Part shown: positions 41,201-54,819 of the stretch, piece after piece
Layout: every line of letters starts with the position of its first letter
Numbering within the stretch: position 1 is the first letter of the stretch
Source: Rostratula benghalensis
Taxonomy: Eukaryota > Chordata > Aves > Charadriiformes > Rostratulidae
Length of the DNA: 64,000 nt
NCBI GenBank assembly: GCA_013399305.1
Contig: VXAI01000164.1
Span: 1,061,693 to 1,125,692, forward strand
Direction: 5' to 3'
Translations under genes and position numbers: made by a program
The notes under the pieces: model-generated
What the model was told of the DNA's origin: nothing
Seen by the model: only the letters and a program-made list of their open reading frames with translations
Databases searched by the model: none

Positions 41201-42907
41201 AGGTCCCCCCCTGCAACACCCAGCAGTGCCGGTGCCCTCCCTACCTGCTGGGCTGCCCCTTCCCTCCACTGCCATCCCTATCCCTTCCCTTTAATGTTTG
41301 GTCAAGTTCTTCATCCTGATTTTTAAAACTCAGGGCTGAGCAGCCTCTGACCACACCTCAGCTCAGCTTTCCTCCTACTCTTCCCTTCCTTGTGGGAGCA
41401 CCACAGGCTCACCTCTTCTTCCACTCTCCCCATCTCTGGCTTCCACTCCCACCTCCCACTTCCAGTCTCTCTAGGCTGCTTCCTCTGACTGCGTGGGATT
41501 CTGCTTTCATCCATCAAACATGTACCCATCTTCCCCACGCTGCCCCATAGCTGCCTTCCTTCACCTTGCGTTTCACCTATGCTCCCTGTTCAATATTGTT
41601 TGTTCCTCTTTTGGGCCTTAGGACAAAAATATCTCCCCACCCAGGCAGCCTGCCCTGCCAGTCAGGTTTCCTTCTGAGTTGTGTGAGCGATGTTGTTTAT
41701 GTGTTGGGCAAATACACTGACCCAAAAGTAAAGAGCAGACAGTTCCTGTGAAAACGCTTATTCTCAGTTCTCATATTATTGCTTTTCTTCTATTTTTCTT
41801 TTTCTTTTTTTAAAAAATATAATTCTCACCAGTTTAATACTTGATTTTATTTTGAAATGCACGGGCACATACACACCCCTCTGTTACTGAGTGCAGGAGG
41901 TTGTTATGGTGTTGCAATTCATTCAAAGAAAACTACCCTGCATATAGAGTAAAATGTGCTGAAAGCTTCAAGGGTCACAGTCATAAATCCCGCTCACCTC
42001 CCTCTTTCTTGTTTGCTCTGGCTGAGGTGTGTCAGGCATCACCATGCCCCCGCTCCCTTCCTGCTGGGGGGAACATTTGGTTTGTCCTTCACGCAGCAAA
42101 ACAGAGCAGCGAGTTTTGCACAGGAGGGATTCCCTCAGCGAACACCCTCCAGTTCCCACTCCTCTCCTGCTGCAGGCGCTCCTCTCAGAAGTGGTAGGAC
42201 AAAGAGCAGGACACGTGGGGGTGGCGGTGCCTCCCTGTCCTCTGGATGAGTTCTTTTGCACAGGATGCGGGCGGTGCAGAGCCAACTGCTTCACCCCTCG
42301 AGGGAAACCCACGTCTCCAGCCTCTTCCGCAGCGTCCTGACCACGTCTCTGGGCTCTCTGGGGGTGGGCTGCTCTCCGTCCCTCCTGCTGGAGTTGTTCC
42401 ACTTTCCACAGGCTCTTTAAATAGCCAGGAGCCAAAGAGAGGATGACCTGGGAGTTAAGAGACTTCCTTGTGTGGTGGGACATCCCGCTTCCACTGCTCG
42501 GTCTGAAAGAGGCAGGCGGGTTTCCCACAGCTCAGCTCCATGCCCTGACCACAAAATGTTGCTGCTGGGTCCCAATAGCTTTGTTATCCCTCCTGAAATG
42601 TCAGCTGCTGAACAGGAACTACATGCTCCACGGCTGATTGGAACCATGTTTCTTGTGAATAAGCTATCAGCCAGAAGAAAAATCCTGCCTTAATAATGTT
42701 GCAGCTTAGAGACAAGCAATAGCAGATACAATCCCGTGGGTCCCTGATGCTCCCCACAGTCCCTGAGGTGAGCAAGAGGATTTTTGCATCTTCTCATTTA
42801 ATAGTTAATAAAGCAGAGGGGAATTTAGCCCACTCTCTATCTTCAGGGTGCCTTCTTGAATCATTGTGACTTGGCCAGCACTTGCCACTAAGTAATAAAA
42901 CCACTGA

Positions 42908-43185
42908 CTTGTGCAGGTCTGGCAGGACCTTGGATGACATCTGGTCCCAGCCGCTGCTCAAATCATGGCCAACATAGATCAGGGAACTCAGGGACTCATC
43001 CAGCTGAGCTCTGAGTTATCTCCAAGGCTGCAGATTACATGGTGTCTCTGGTCAGCCTGGTCCAATGCTTGACCACCCTCGCAGGGAAAGAATTTTTTCT
43101 AGTGCCTAATCAGACTTTACCTTTTGCAACCCATTTCTGTTGCCTCTCATTTTGTCCCTGTGCACCTCTACCACCCTCTCCCCTG
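42908..43185 (-). mobile_element. Old CR1 LINE fragment
   Basis: It aligns by eye with the minus-strand CR1 near 17,220-17,320. The shared landmarks are 'ttgaccaccctcgcagggaaagaa' versus 'tcaccaccttcacagtaaagaa', then 'tctagtgcctaatc' versus 'tctagtatctaatc'. It is heavily diverged and lacks clean termini. Boundaries are approximate. Confidence 0.75.
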
Positions 43186-44425
43186 ATGCCCAAAGAACTC
43201 CAATTCCCTGGCTTGTGCTTTTGAAGTTCTGGCCACTGGAAATGCCAGCTGTTAATGTTGTATTTCCAAAGAGCCAACAGCATGCTTAACTCTTTGCCTA
43301 GGAGATACAGCCCCTGGCACAGGAAGCTTCTGATCCAAGAGACAGATTAAATGCAGGAGGCTTGGTGCCCAGCCCATCTGTCCAAGCCATTAGTGAAGCT
43401 TTGCACAGTACTGAGAGCTGGCCATTCCACCTGCCCATCCCCCGGGTAGGGCTCTGCAGTCCTCCAGGAGAATTGCACTAGCCCCACTGCACCTTGTTGC
43501 TCAGCGGTGTTTGGATGTTACTAATGCGTATGTACGGGAATATTTTGGGCATTTCCATCTGCAGCCGGGTCACTGGATTCCTGAGGAGCTCTTGAAAACA
43601 TTGCAGTGCTGTTCAGTGCCGCGGCAAAAAGGACTGAGCCCTGCAGAGTGGTGTCAGAAGGAAAGAGGTTGGGCTCTTGCCATAGAGGAAATGGGAGCAG
43701 AAGGATCAAAGTCTGTGACTAATGATGCAAGCCACATATCCAAAGGGTACTTCTACCCCTGCGAACGCCAGCAATGCAATAAGCCTGGCCTGGGGTTCAG
43801 AGCAGGCACATCTTTGTAGAAAAAAAGGGAAAATAAAGGATGATAGACTCAAAATTACAGTCCTACTGGGATCTGTTTGCTCAGAGCTACGTAAAATCTT
43901 CATAGCTTGGACCCCAGCTAACAGCAAGATTGTCTTGGAATTACCTCTCCTCTGACTCATGGTGTGTCTGCAGGACGCCTTGACTGTAATGTTACTTCTT
44001 CCTGAGAGCAATTATTAGGGAAACGTTCATTTTCACTGTTTAACATAATGTAGACATTAAACATACCTTGTGTGCAGTGGGGGCGAAGTCAGCATTGTTT
44101 GTCCTGGACTCGATGAATTGGTGTGTATGCTCTCTGGGCTGCCCATCACACCCTAGAGGCCAGATCCTGAAAACTGGGTAGTTGCTCACTGTTTTCAGCT
44201 GGTGAAAGCACTTTCTCACTCACTTTTCCAGGGTGCAGGATTATGGCCCTTCTGAGTAATCCTCCTGAGAGGAGACAGGTAGCTGGAGCAGTCCAAACCA
44301 GACCCACAGAGTCTGGTTTGCTACCAGGTAAGCATCATGGACAAGCAGGTCCCTTCTTCACTTATTATTACGGATTACCTGTAGGTGACTGTCTGTGGCT
44401 CAATCACTGCATTGGGCTTCTCCAG
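43186..44425. other. Intergenic, no gene recognised
   Basis: Ordinary composition between two CR1 fragments. No exon, RNA or repeat was recognised. Confidence 0.65.
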
Positions 44426-44635
44426 TCAGAGAATCAGAGAATCAGAGAATTGCCTAGGTTGGAAGGGACCTTTCAGATCATCTAGTCCAACCGTCAACTT
44501 AACACTGACGAAAACCATCAGTAAACCATGTCACTAAGCACTATGATTACCTGTCTTTTAAATACCGCCAAGGATGGTGACTCAACCACTTCCCTGGGCA
44601 GCCTGTTCCAACACTTAATAACCCTTTCAGTCACA
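44426..44635 (-). mobile_element. CR1 LINE fragment, 3' end
   Basis: The plus-strand left end is a triplicated 'cagagaat' terminus. It is followed by 'aggttggaagggacctttcag', 'tcatctagtccaacc' and the reverse complement of 'agtgcttagtgacatgg'. CR1 homology fades after about 44,635. The piece at 44,640-44,715 may be a degraded or rearranged continuation. Confidence 0.88.
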
Positions 44636-46809
44636 CAACCTAGGTCTAAGAGGCTTGTTCCTTCTGCAAAGCCTGTGTGTCAGAGAAGTCTTCTTCCTGA
44701 ATCAGTCTCCTTCATGACTTACTCCTTCATGGTGTAGAGACAAAAAGGATATTCCTACCCTCAGATGTTTGTGTCAGTCTCTTGAGTCAGCAGGGCCTTT
44801 GATGTTGGGGGTGATGGTGGAAGCAGAGGGGTCATACTTAACCTGCATTTGTTCAAACTCTCTAGTTGTGAAAACAGAAGTTCAGCCTCTTTCCAGCTTC
44901 ATATGTCACTGATGTTTACTGACCTGGCAAACATGTCTTTGTGCTGACCCAACCGTTTGATATAAAGGTTTTTTCCCCAGAAGCTGGGATAGGAAGAAAG
45001 GGAATGCTGGATCACAGTGGTTAGAGAGGAAAAAAACACCCATGATGCAAAGGCTTTTGGTTTGGTTTTTTTTTTTTTTGTTTTTTTTTTCTTCTTGTGC
45101 ACAGATTAATTAAAGTCAAAACTTAATGCTGGTCACTGAGCAGAAAATCTAACCTAGTGGGTGGGCAGTCAACCCTGCCAGACTCAACACATTCACTCTG
45201 TGGGGGTACCCAGAGCGCTACCGGAACTTGTCCAAATCCTTTCTACGCACTCAGCCACATTTTGCAGATGCTTCATCTTTTTTGCAGGGTGAATAATGAG
45301 GATGCACTGATCTACTGACTGCATGGGGCTGCTTACGCAGAAAGGCGGCTGCAGCTTTAGAAACTGAAGGCCACACCACCACAATCTGTTTTCTGGTGGC
45401 GGGGTGCACCTTCTTCCAATACCTCTGAACACCAGGTGATGCTGCAGCCAAAGCCCCATCTATCTCAAAGCAGGCAGAGTATGCTGCCTCTCTCTGTGAC
45501 AATTAGCATGCAATTATGGAGCAGGTAAGGGATTTCTTGCACTTGTGCTTCTTGGTTCAGCAATGGAGACATCAGAAGCCACTCACGGGAGATTGTTAGG
45601 GAAAGAAGCACTGGTATTATCGCCTATAAAAAAATCCAGCTCTCAGTTATCCCAGAAGAACAAGGAAGATGAAGTAATTATGGTTTTGGCACACTTAGCA
45701 CTGACTGAGGGCATTTTCAGTCAAGCCAGGACAGATAGCATGCTGTTTCTTCCCAAGGCAGTTGAGACAACTGTATGCTTTTACAGAAGTCCCTTCTCCC
45801 TTTCAGAAATACATCTGTTAAACAGTGCACATGAACACCAACCAGCTGCTGGGGGTGTCCACGAAAGCCTGCGGGGTGACTTTTAGGTGGACGGGATGCA
45901 ATTGTTTTAAACTATTTTGGACCTGGAGCACACCAGCTATCCTGGCTCCAGAGCAAATGAGAGACTCAACAGCTGCGAGGGCTTTCAAGGATAACCAACT
46001 GCATCAGCTAGGGAGCCACTGGGAGATAAAGCTGAGCTATTTGGGAACCCCAGGAGCAACCCTTCACCTCAGACTGCTCTCAGGGACAGGAAGAAAGGAG
46101 GATGGGACACACAGCCAGCCTGGCTTGCTCCTGCCTGTGCATCCAGACCCAGCTTTCAAAGGCGTGAAAGAGAGCATGGTGTCCTTCCTGGCTCAGGTGT
46201 GCACCCTGCACACCGGTGCAAAGAATTCCACTGTCAGGAGATCCAGCAGTGGAGGGATCAGGACTTTTCCCAGGAGAATGAGCTGGCAAGGTATATAGAG
46301 CTTCCTGCGCTTGGCCTTGGTAGGAGCTGAAGGGAGACTGCAGAGGCACCAGGCAGGAAGGCAAGGGTCAAGGCTGCCAGGAAAGGGTTCCTCTAGAGCA
46401 GGTCCCTGCTGCTGGGCTGAGAATGCTTGCTGTGAAGTGGCAGAAGGCAGTTTTGTCGTAGTGTGCCTGCAGGGCTGCTGTGTGCAGCAAACTTGAGCAG
46501 CCACAGAGCCTTTCTGCTCACCTCCCCAGTGAGGGGCTGGGCCGACAGCACACGGTGGTGCTTTACACGTGTCCACACTTCTCCCTGTGCCATACAGACA
46601 CCCTGCTCCTGCCAGGAGGGTCAGACAAATTACGTGCTTTACAGGTGGGGAAATGAAGGCAGAAGGAGAAAGGGAAAGAAAGAATAAAGGGAAAAGCTTG
46701 CAATACGGAACAATTTACAGCTGAGGCGGAGGGAAAAATGTGAGTTTCCATAATGCACTGAAACATACACAGAGAGGAAAATGTTGCAATTTTTGCTTTC
46801 TTCCACTTC

Positions 46810-46828
46810 TTTTTTTTTTTTTTTTTTT
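46810..46828 (+). repeat. Homopolymer run of 19 T
   Basis: Read directly. A second T17 run with a pyrimidine tail follows at 46,981-46,997. Confidence 0.95.
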
Positions 46829-49198
46829 CCATTCTAGCTTAGCTACTGCTTTTCTGCTCCCAGAGCTCCAGTCAGCCTCATGTACCACTGGCACCTGAGT
46901 GGGAAGCACAAGAGGAATGCCTGTGTCTGTGTCCAGCAGGAGTCACTGATGATTTTCTTTCTCTTAAAGCTCTTTAAAGCTTTTTTTTTTTTTTTTTCCT
47001 TTTCTTTCTTCCTTTTTTGGGGGGGTCTGCCATCCCAAGAAAGCATCCACATTGTGGGTAGGAATGGACTGTTGGACTAAACTAGAAGGGGAAATGTCCT
47101 CTCACCAAGGCAAGGAAGCCTTGAGCCGCACTGCCAGCAGTGAGCCAGCACTGGTGGGACAGATGCAGGAGCTGATCAGGTGTAGCATCCCTTACACTGT
47201 TACTACACGGGTGCAGTGGTGACAGCAAAGCTTGTGGCTTGTGGACCAGCTGTGGCTGTGAGGGTCTCATTGAAACAAGATATTCCAGTAGAGGTGGCTT
47301 GCTTTTCATTGCTTGGGTGAGTGCTTGGTCTCCTTGTTCTCCTGCCAACTCGGCTCCTAGTTGGGGAGAGAATAAAAAGACCTTTCCAAAAAACAAACAT
47401 AGGATATCCCCCCATCTTTCTCAGGGGCTGCAAATTGCAGAAACAGAGAGAGGATCTCATTGCATTTGCTCTAAAGTTGTGGCTGCCCAACAGGCCTGGG
47501 ATGATCCTGACTCTGGGGAACATGAAGCTCTCCTCTGCCTGTGGGATAGAGGCAATACACAGGTGTCGTTTCCTACCCACACATGTAGCAAGGACAGGCT
47601 GGGACAGATACAGGCTAGGGAAAGATAACCAACCACCAGCATGCCAAGCACCAGGAACTACTGCCAGGATGGGCTGCAATCAGGGACAGGTAAAGCAGAT
47701 GCTGGAGCGGGGCAGATCAGTATTTGTGAAGCAGAGCAGCAAAGCATGCTTGTGTGCCTGTACCTGTCCCTCCTCGGTCTTTCCAACCTGGTGGAGCAAT
47801 GACTGGTACCCACAGCTCCAGGAGTGGGGCACAGCCTGGCTGTGTCCTTCCTCCCCAGGAGGGCTCTTCTGCTCACTGCTCCACCACATTCCTTGCTGTG
47901 TAGCCAGCATGAGTCTCCAGCTTTCTCATGCTACTCCAGTGACAAAAAGATACTGCCATTACTCCAGGCTGGGACCCAGCCTTTTTTACCTTAGTTTTAT
48001 TATGATGACTTGCTGTGTTTTTACTATGTCTACTAATGGCTTTTATGTAAAACGATTCACTGATGAGACTGTAAAGGCCAGCAGCCTACGTGAGTGGTAT
48101 TTCTGCAAAGTTTCCCTGTCCTTTTCAGTGACATTTGCCGGGGCAGTGCAGAACTGCTGGTCCCTCTGTGTCAGGACATGATGATACGCCAGGGCAGTTG
48201 GCAAGGACATCTCCTCTGAGTGTTCATTCCAAATGGAAATATGAACTGTCAAAATGTGAAAATCCTCCACAAACAGAGCGCCTGCACCTGTCTCCTGACG
48301 GCTCACTCTCTGTCCTGCACTGCAGAAGCCTGTTAGGGGTAGGTGACACTGGCATTGGGCATGTTGCCCCATGTTCAGCAGCAAGATGAGGGGATTCCTC
48401 TTCTGGATGCAAGTATGTGCCTTATTCACACACTTGAGAGTGAAGCCCTGGGCGTGGAGAGCTGCTGATGATTCAGGGTGGTGTTTCCAGCTGGAGTAGT
48501 CTGTCCTACAGAGACCTCTGAGTTCTTGTGCATCCTTGACTCATTTGCTGGGACAAGACACATCTTCATCACTGCAAATGATGATTTGCTTACTCCTTAC
48601 TAGCCATCTCTCTGATGACAGGCAGCAAATGTTAGCAGGCTTCTCTCTGCTCAGGAGCCTGTGATGACCCCAATCTGCAGTGCCAGTCCAGTATTGCTCT
48701 TTCCTATTGCTACATTTCCATCATCCAGGCTCCAGTGATAACCTCCTTCAATTCACCTTCAGGCATTCCTAGGCTTTCCTCAAAATGTAGTGAGCAGTCA
48801 GAGACCACAAGTCCCACGCTCTTAAAGGGCGATGAACCACATCTCCCTACTCTGCTTTCTTCTAAGGCTGGGCAAACAGTTTGCCATTAGCAATGCGTTC
48901 AAGAGAAATTGTTTTTCTGCCTGTTTATGAAGCTGGATGCAGAGTCTTGAGAGTTCGTTATCACTGGAAATTCCTCGGTGAACGGCTTTAGTGATCAGCG
49001 CTGGATTGCTCGGTGAACTGTACTGCTGTTCATGCCTTTAATACTCATTGCTCATTCTGTGGGTTTGGTCTTGGCATTTTTTTCTAACCCCCAATTCCCA
49101 AACCAATATTTCCTTTTCATAAAGGTTGTTGCATGAGTACATTCTCTCATGTGGTTGCTGTGTGTTATTTAACAAGCCTCCTGTTTATGAAAAACAGG

Positions 49199-49217
49199 AA
49201 AAAAAAAAAAAAAAAAA
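49199..49217 (+). repeat. Homopolymer run of 19 A
   Basis: Read directly. No retrocopy was recognised upstream. Confidence 0.95.
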
Positions 49218-51420
49218 GATATTCTGAAAACAGAGGAGCCTGGTGTAGGCTCCTCCGAAATACCTTTCTGTCTTGTGAAGATGCAGCAGTAGATGTTCTC
49301 ACCACTCCCCACCCTAGTTGTGGTGGTGAGTGTTGCTCTGTCCAGTACTTTGCCCATACTACACTGCAAGCTTGTGTCTATCCATTTCAATGTGTGTTCT
49401 GTACGGCAGCTTATTCCACTTCCCCAAAAGCAGCAGCAGAAGTACCTTCTAGTGCTAACAGAGAGGTCACATATCCCATTATGGCTTCTCACTTTTTATT
49501 TCAAAGGTGAAAAACATACTTTTTGACTGAGGAAAATATTTACTGATATTTCTGGTAGGTTAAAGCCTTGAATTCAAGGTTAGACTGCATTTGATATTAC
49601 AAGCCACCAGAACAATTTCGTACTGTGAAAAGGATGAACATGGAAATACAGGGACTTTCTTATCTAGCATCTCTTGTTGTCATTAACAAATGAGTCAATG
49701 GAAAGGTTTGGCTTTTATTGACACGCAGTGAAGCAAGAAGATGCCTCCAGAGGCCATCCAGACTATACACTGTATTAGCACCAGTTTTCTCACCTCAGAT
49801 CATTACCCTTGATGGGATGTTTCCACCTGCACAAGTAGTGCACACACATGTCCACACACAGACATGCCAGAAGGGGTTTTGCACTGGAACCCAGTGAAAA
49901 GCAATGCCCATTTTGTTCTTCATGCTCTTCCTCCTCCAGTTACAAATGACAGAATTTAGAGGCTGCCAGCTCAAAAGGCCCTGCTGACATGTGTGACTTA
50001 CTAAAGCAGGATCATGCTGTCTAGAAGAATCCATGTCATGGGGCTCAGCTCCAGTGCAGGGATCTAGGTGACCAGAAGTTTCAGATGAGTTTCTGACTTT
50101 CTCACCCTGCTTGCAGTGAGAATTGCTGCATAATGAGGTCTCTTTCTAATCTGACCCTCTATGTTTTATGCATATAGCAATGTTTTTCTCTACGATAAAT
50201 ATCTATACACTATAATCTTGCTATACTCACATAATCATAACACCTTCTAAAAAGACATCTCTTTAAAGCAAGACACCAGTCTGTCTTAACCACCAAGATC
50301 AATAGTTGCAGATCTAGCTGTAAGGGTTTTCTCCTGGTTTGTGCCACCAGACTGGGGAACCATCTGCCAAATAAAAAAGCATAAATTGAGCAGGGAAATA
50401 AAAGCTCTGTCACTGATCTTCTGAGAGATGATGGCTATCATCAGAAAGGAAACACTTTGAGCCAACCCAAAAACTGATCTAGAGCATGCAACATGAAGTA
50501 TTTCTGAAGGTAACACATCCTGCTGAATACGAGGACAAAGCTGTGGGCTCTCTGGTTATATCAACTGTGTAACAAGAGGAGCAGTTTTAGCTGAAATATG
50601 AGCGTCTGGTTTCCTATTTGAGGAGTCAAACTCAATTTTCTCCAGAAGCACAAACTGCTTACTCCAACCCAGAGCTAAAGCTCTTTTGAAACAATTACTG
50701 GAGAACCATCTGGGTTTGAGTTGTCTTGTCAGTATCTGTCTTGTGAAAGATATTTCCAGGATGTTACCAAAAAACTCCATCCAAAAAGTTCTTCCATGTT
50801 TCTTGTCATCTATGATTGCATATATTTAGATGCCATATGCCCTGTGCTCTGCTTCCCTGGAAACTCAGGGTTGGCTTGTGCCAAAAATTGCACGTAAGAA
50901 ATTTGCTTTGTGTGTGTTATTGTTCATAGGCTCTTGCTCAGCTCCGGGACTGAAGCGTAACATGCGTGTACATATTTGAAAATAGATTGTCTTGGTGTCC
51001 CACTCACAAACTGTGAGCCAACCCACCTCCCCCACTCCTTCATTGGAATCATTTAATCCGTTGGGACTTACGAAGCAAGACTTTTGCTAACCCTTTGTTC
51101 TCTGAAATGTCATTTATTGTCTTCCCCTGCATCGCAGCCTACGTGCAGAACCAGTATGTAAGAATGTATGATGCATGATTCAATGCCATGCAAAAATTCT
51201 GCTGAGCTTCTCATGTTTGGCACCAACAACAATCTGTCTCTGGTCCGTGACTGGAGAAAGCCAGCTCCTGAGTGTGTGAAATGTGTTTGACCTTACTTTC
51301 ATACACCCACGTGCACACTCAAAACGCCAAAGAACTCATTACATTCATGGTCTGAAAACTGGTATTTTGTTCTCTGTCCTTGCTCTGTCTGACTTCGGGT
51401 GAATGCAATTGAAAATGTCA

Positions 51421-51545
51421 GAGATGCAGCTCCTATGTAATGTAAGAGGAGGATTACAGTTTTTCCTGACATCGGAGGGGGGTTACAACAATGCAGCTGA
51501 CGTAGGAGGGACGGATTACAGTGCATCTGACATAGTAGCAATTAT
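51421..51545 (+). repeat. Degenerate ~30-bp tandem repeat
   Basis: Three units start at 51,451 (GGATTACA), 51,481 (GGTTACA) and 51,513 (GGATTACA). Each is followed about 10-12 bases later by CTGACATNG/CTGACGTAG and, in two units, GGAGGG. Weaker unit-like sequence (GCAGCTCCTATGTAA) precedes them. Divergence between units is substantial, so the array is not recent. Confidence 0.65.
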
Positions 51546-54500
51546 AGGAAGTGTATTTAGAGGGATGGATGGAAAACGAATTTAATATGCTGTTCCAGAG
51601 GAGGACAATAAAGGTGTGTTGCAACAGTCCTTCCCCCCTCTGGAAAGCCATATTTCTCACTTGTCCACCGGCACAAACAATCTGTGCTGTATGGCAGGAA
51701 ATATCAGACACAAATATCACATTAATCTCTAAGGAAGGATACCTGTTTTCGTAACTTGCTCATTCACTAAGGTCTCTTAGTAGTGGCTCAGACAATAGGT
51801 GGATATATCAGGTTTTCCCCATGGAATAACTGTACCACCGGCACTGTGCTGCAAACGCGACTTTTATTTTGTTTCTGTTTTCTTTCAGAGCGAGGAAAGT
51901 AGAGAAGGGGGAAGGGAGAAGCTCCTGATTTTCCAGTATGCGGGAGACAAATGCTGTTAAATACCCTCTTCAAAGGAGGCGGTGTGTACCCCCTTGCCTG
52001 GAGGAGGTATAGGCTGGCACAAGCAGATGAAGCAATTACTTGGGACACATTTGAAACTGCGGCAAGAGCACGGCAGATCTCAGATGCCGATGCATTAATA
52101 TAGAGGAAAGGTGAGGTGGGGGGGGGCTTATTCATTTTGCCGCTGGGGAATGATGTGTAGCTTTCTGCATGAATCACTCCGAAGTGAGGGGAGAGGAGCG
52201 GAGGCAGGAGCGAGGGGACATCGAAACTGCCACATTTGGGTCACTGTTTCCAGTACAGCAATCAACAAAGTACATACGTGTGCAATGAATTCCATTGTCT
52301 CAGGCTACTTCCTCTTGGGCACGTGTCCACGTCGCCTACAGCTGCGCCGCTGGGGCACCTCTGCATCCTATGGCACTCCTGTAAAAAGCAATAGGACACT
52401 GGTGAAGGCCAGGCCAGAAGGAACGAGGCTGGATTACCTTCCAGCCATCGGATTGTCCCTCCGGCCCAGCACAGGGACATTCATCCAGTCCCCAGTGAGG
52501 GCATCTGCACTGGCTGGAGAATAACTAACTGGCAGGTTTTGCTCAAGTGGGAACACCTCATGGCTACCCCAGCAGCCGTAGGGCCATGGGCAACGGCCTT
52601 CATTCTTCTGGCCTGCCCATGGGAGGGTTCCCAAACTTGTTGAATGGGGCCTGTTTACCCACCACTTCCATCAGGCTGGCAGAATTGCCCTCACCTATTT
52701 TTAGGGAACCCAAAGAGAGATCCTGGGCAAGGCAAGGGTTTTCCTTTCAGGGCACAAGAGAGTTTGGGCTCAGGAGTTTTGACTGTCATTCAAAACTCAA
52801 ATGTGGAACTCCTATTGACAACCCTGCCAGGGGCTGGCGGTGTCCTGGGGCTGTGAAGTCACTGGACACGGATGACAGGATGACCAAGCATCCTGACTCC
52901 TATATGACAGGCTTGGGACCCACGGGCTTTAAATGCAGCCTCTGCAGCTCATCTCTGACCCAGCGTGGCTTTTTCAAACACCCGGCCTTCGTGAAGCAGT
53001 GTCAGAGGGTTTCCCCTCCCTCACATTGCAAGGGGTTTCCAGCACTATTTCCCTGCTGCTGCTTGCTGCTTCCATTTCACACTGTCTGTAGCCTCTTCAG
53101 TCTCCGACCCTTTGCCTCCCTAGAACCATGGAATTCCAAGGCCTTCTCAGACTCCAGCTCTGTCTGGGGCCCTGGGAGGACTGAGGGCTTCAAATGACAT
53201 GTATAGCAGTGAGCAGGGAGGATGCTGGGCCAAAGAAAGGGAAGGATAATTTCACAGGAACAAAGCCCCCTGTCAAAATGGATTGTAGACGTCTTCCTTG
53301 CACCTCTGCTCTCATATCTAAACTCTGCTTACCGCTTACTTTTTTACTTTGGAGCTGGCAGCTTCTGACTGACCTTACGCTGCTGAACTTCCATGTCAGG
53401 CGTGGCCTAAAAAACCAAACCCAAACAACAAGACAATACATGAGCTACTAGGATGTTTCAGGGAACAGTGCGAGGTAATACATGCTCTCAACAGAAACTG
53501 CTGGCAAAGAGTGGCAGAGCCTTGGGAGTCCCAGGAAGCTATCTGACACCGTCTGCCCTGCCTCTCTGTCCCCACTCCAGATGGAAGTAGGGGGATAACA
53601 TTAAATTACAAGTATTCATCTTACAGAAAGTCCAATCTGATGTGAAAAATCTCATAAAAGAGCTGTCTATTGTATAAACTGTACTAAACTTAGTATGTAC
53701 GTAGCTTTATTTATACCATCTGTGAGATTAACATTAATCACTTAGTTGCCGTGTGAAGGAACTTTTCCTGGGCTCAGGACACAGAAATATATTTTACAGC
53801 TCTGCTACAGAGTTGCCACATCACCACCACAGGCAAGGCATTCCATCTTTTTGCTCTCACAGTAGTAAAGTAGGTATAGGAAGCAGGAGAAATTACATCT
53901 TTTCCTTGTCTCTTGTCCATTTTGTCTATGGAGATCGTAGACAAACCTTGGCGGGAAAGTGCTGTTTCCAAGTATTGGTCCATAGGCACCTGAATTCCAT
54001 GTGGTTCTGCCCCAGGAAGGTGCCTACTTGGCTAATCCTGATGCTAATAGTAACAGTAGCTTAACATAGATTGACTCAGCCCCAGAGGCTTGTGGGGTCC
54101 TCTTTCATCAAAGACTTTGGTGGAATAAATGCTTTACCTTGCAGGACACCTTGCAGATGGATGTTTTAAGAGATATTGAGTAGTCTGTATCTGAGATACT
54201 GAGTAAACTGTAGCTTCCATTAAAATCAGCAGAAACTGTGGATGCTCACTCTCTCTGAAAATCAGCCCACACACGATAAAATAATTTTCAGCTACATTTA
54301 AATCAGGATGGTTGGATTACAGGTGAGCATTCACTTTTATTACTACCTCCACTTTTGGTCATTAAGCTTAAACAATTGGAAAAAACCCTAATTCAAAAGC
54401 CATCATTCAACATTGGTTGTTTAGCTTCTGCATTTCGTTTATCCTGGGCAGTGGAAATAACCTGGCCCACTTCTCTTTTTACATAATCTTTTCATATGTT

Positions 54501-54819
54501 TGTTGCCAGTTGTCAGTCAGGTTCACATGGCTCAGCACAGTGGAGCACTATTACAGTGACAAACACGGAAGGGAAATGATTACAATAAAAGAAAGACGCT
54601 CTCAAGGGCATAGACCACCTTGTTTGTTCTGTGTTTATACTTCCCTTAATACAAACAAAACCAGTCAGAGCCTTGGTATTAACAGTAGATTTTGTGGCAC
54701 ATTATATTTAGGAAAGTAAGGAACTCTAACATACCGGGTGGTGACCCTTTAGAAAGCTATTTTATAGATCTAGATAAGGGTGAATGTTGAGGAGAAGCTG
54801 TACGTACCTTTATTCTGCA

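Larger units (their letters stand above)
18032..42907. other. Long intergenic stretch, no gene recognised
   Basis: No reading frame here shows a known domain or a convincing set of splice-bounded exons. Visible elements are (TA)7 at 20,669-20,682, a 19-bp tandem duplication at 27,131-27,168, 21 A at 31,610-31,630, a degenerate CCATCT repeat at 38,158-38,221 and a pyrimidine-rich stretch at about 41,150-41,560. Around 36,500-37,000 there is a modest rise in CpG without an associated gene signal. Confidence 0.65.

Noticed and set aside
45193..45502. Two overlapping minus-strand frames with Ala-rich and Lys/Arg-rich stretches
   Set aside because: Considered as a possible transposase or gag remnant, but no diagnostic motif was found in either frame.
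47321..48181. 286-codon plus-strand open frame
   Set aside because: Longest frame in the window, but its Cys/Ser/Leu-rich product has no recognisable domain. It has no splice or promoter context, and overlapping long frames exist on the other strand.
52547..53197. 216-codon plus-strand open frame
   Set aside because: No domain recognised, no splice support, typical of chance frames in moderately GC-rich intergenic DNA.
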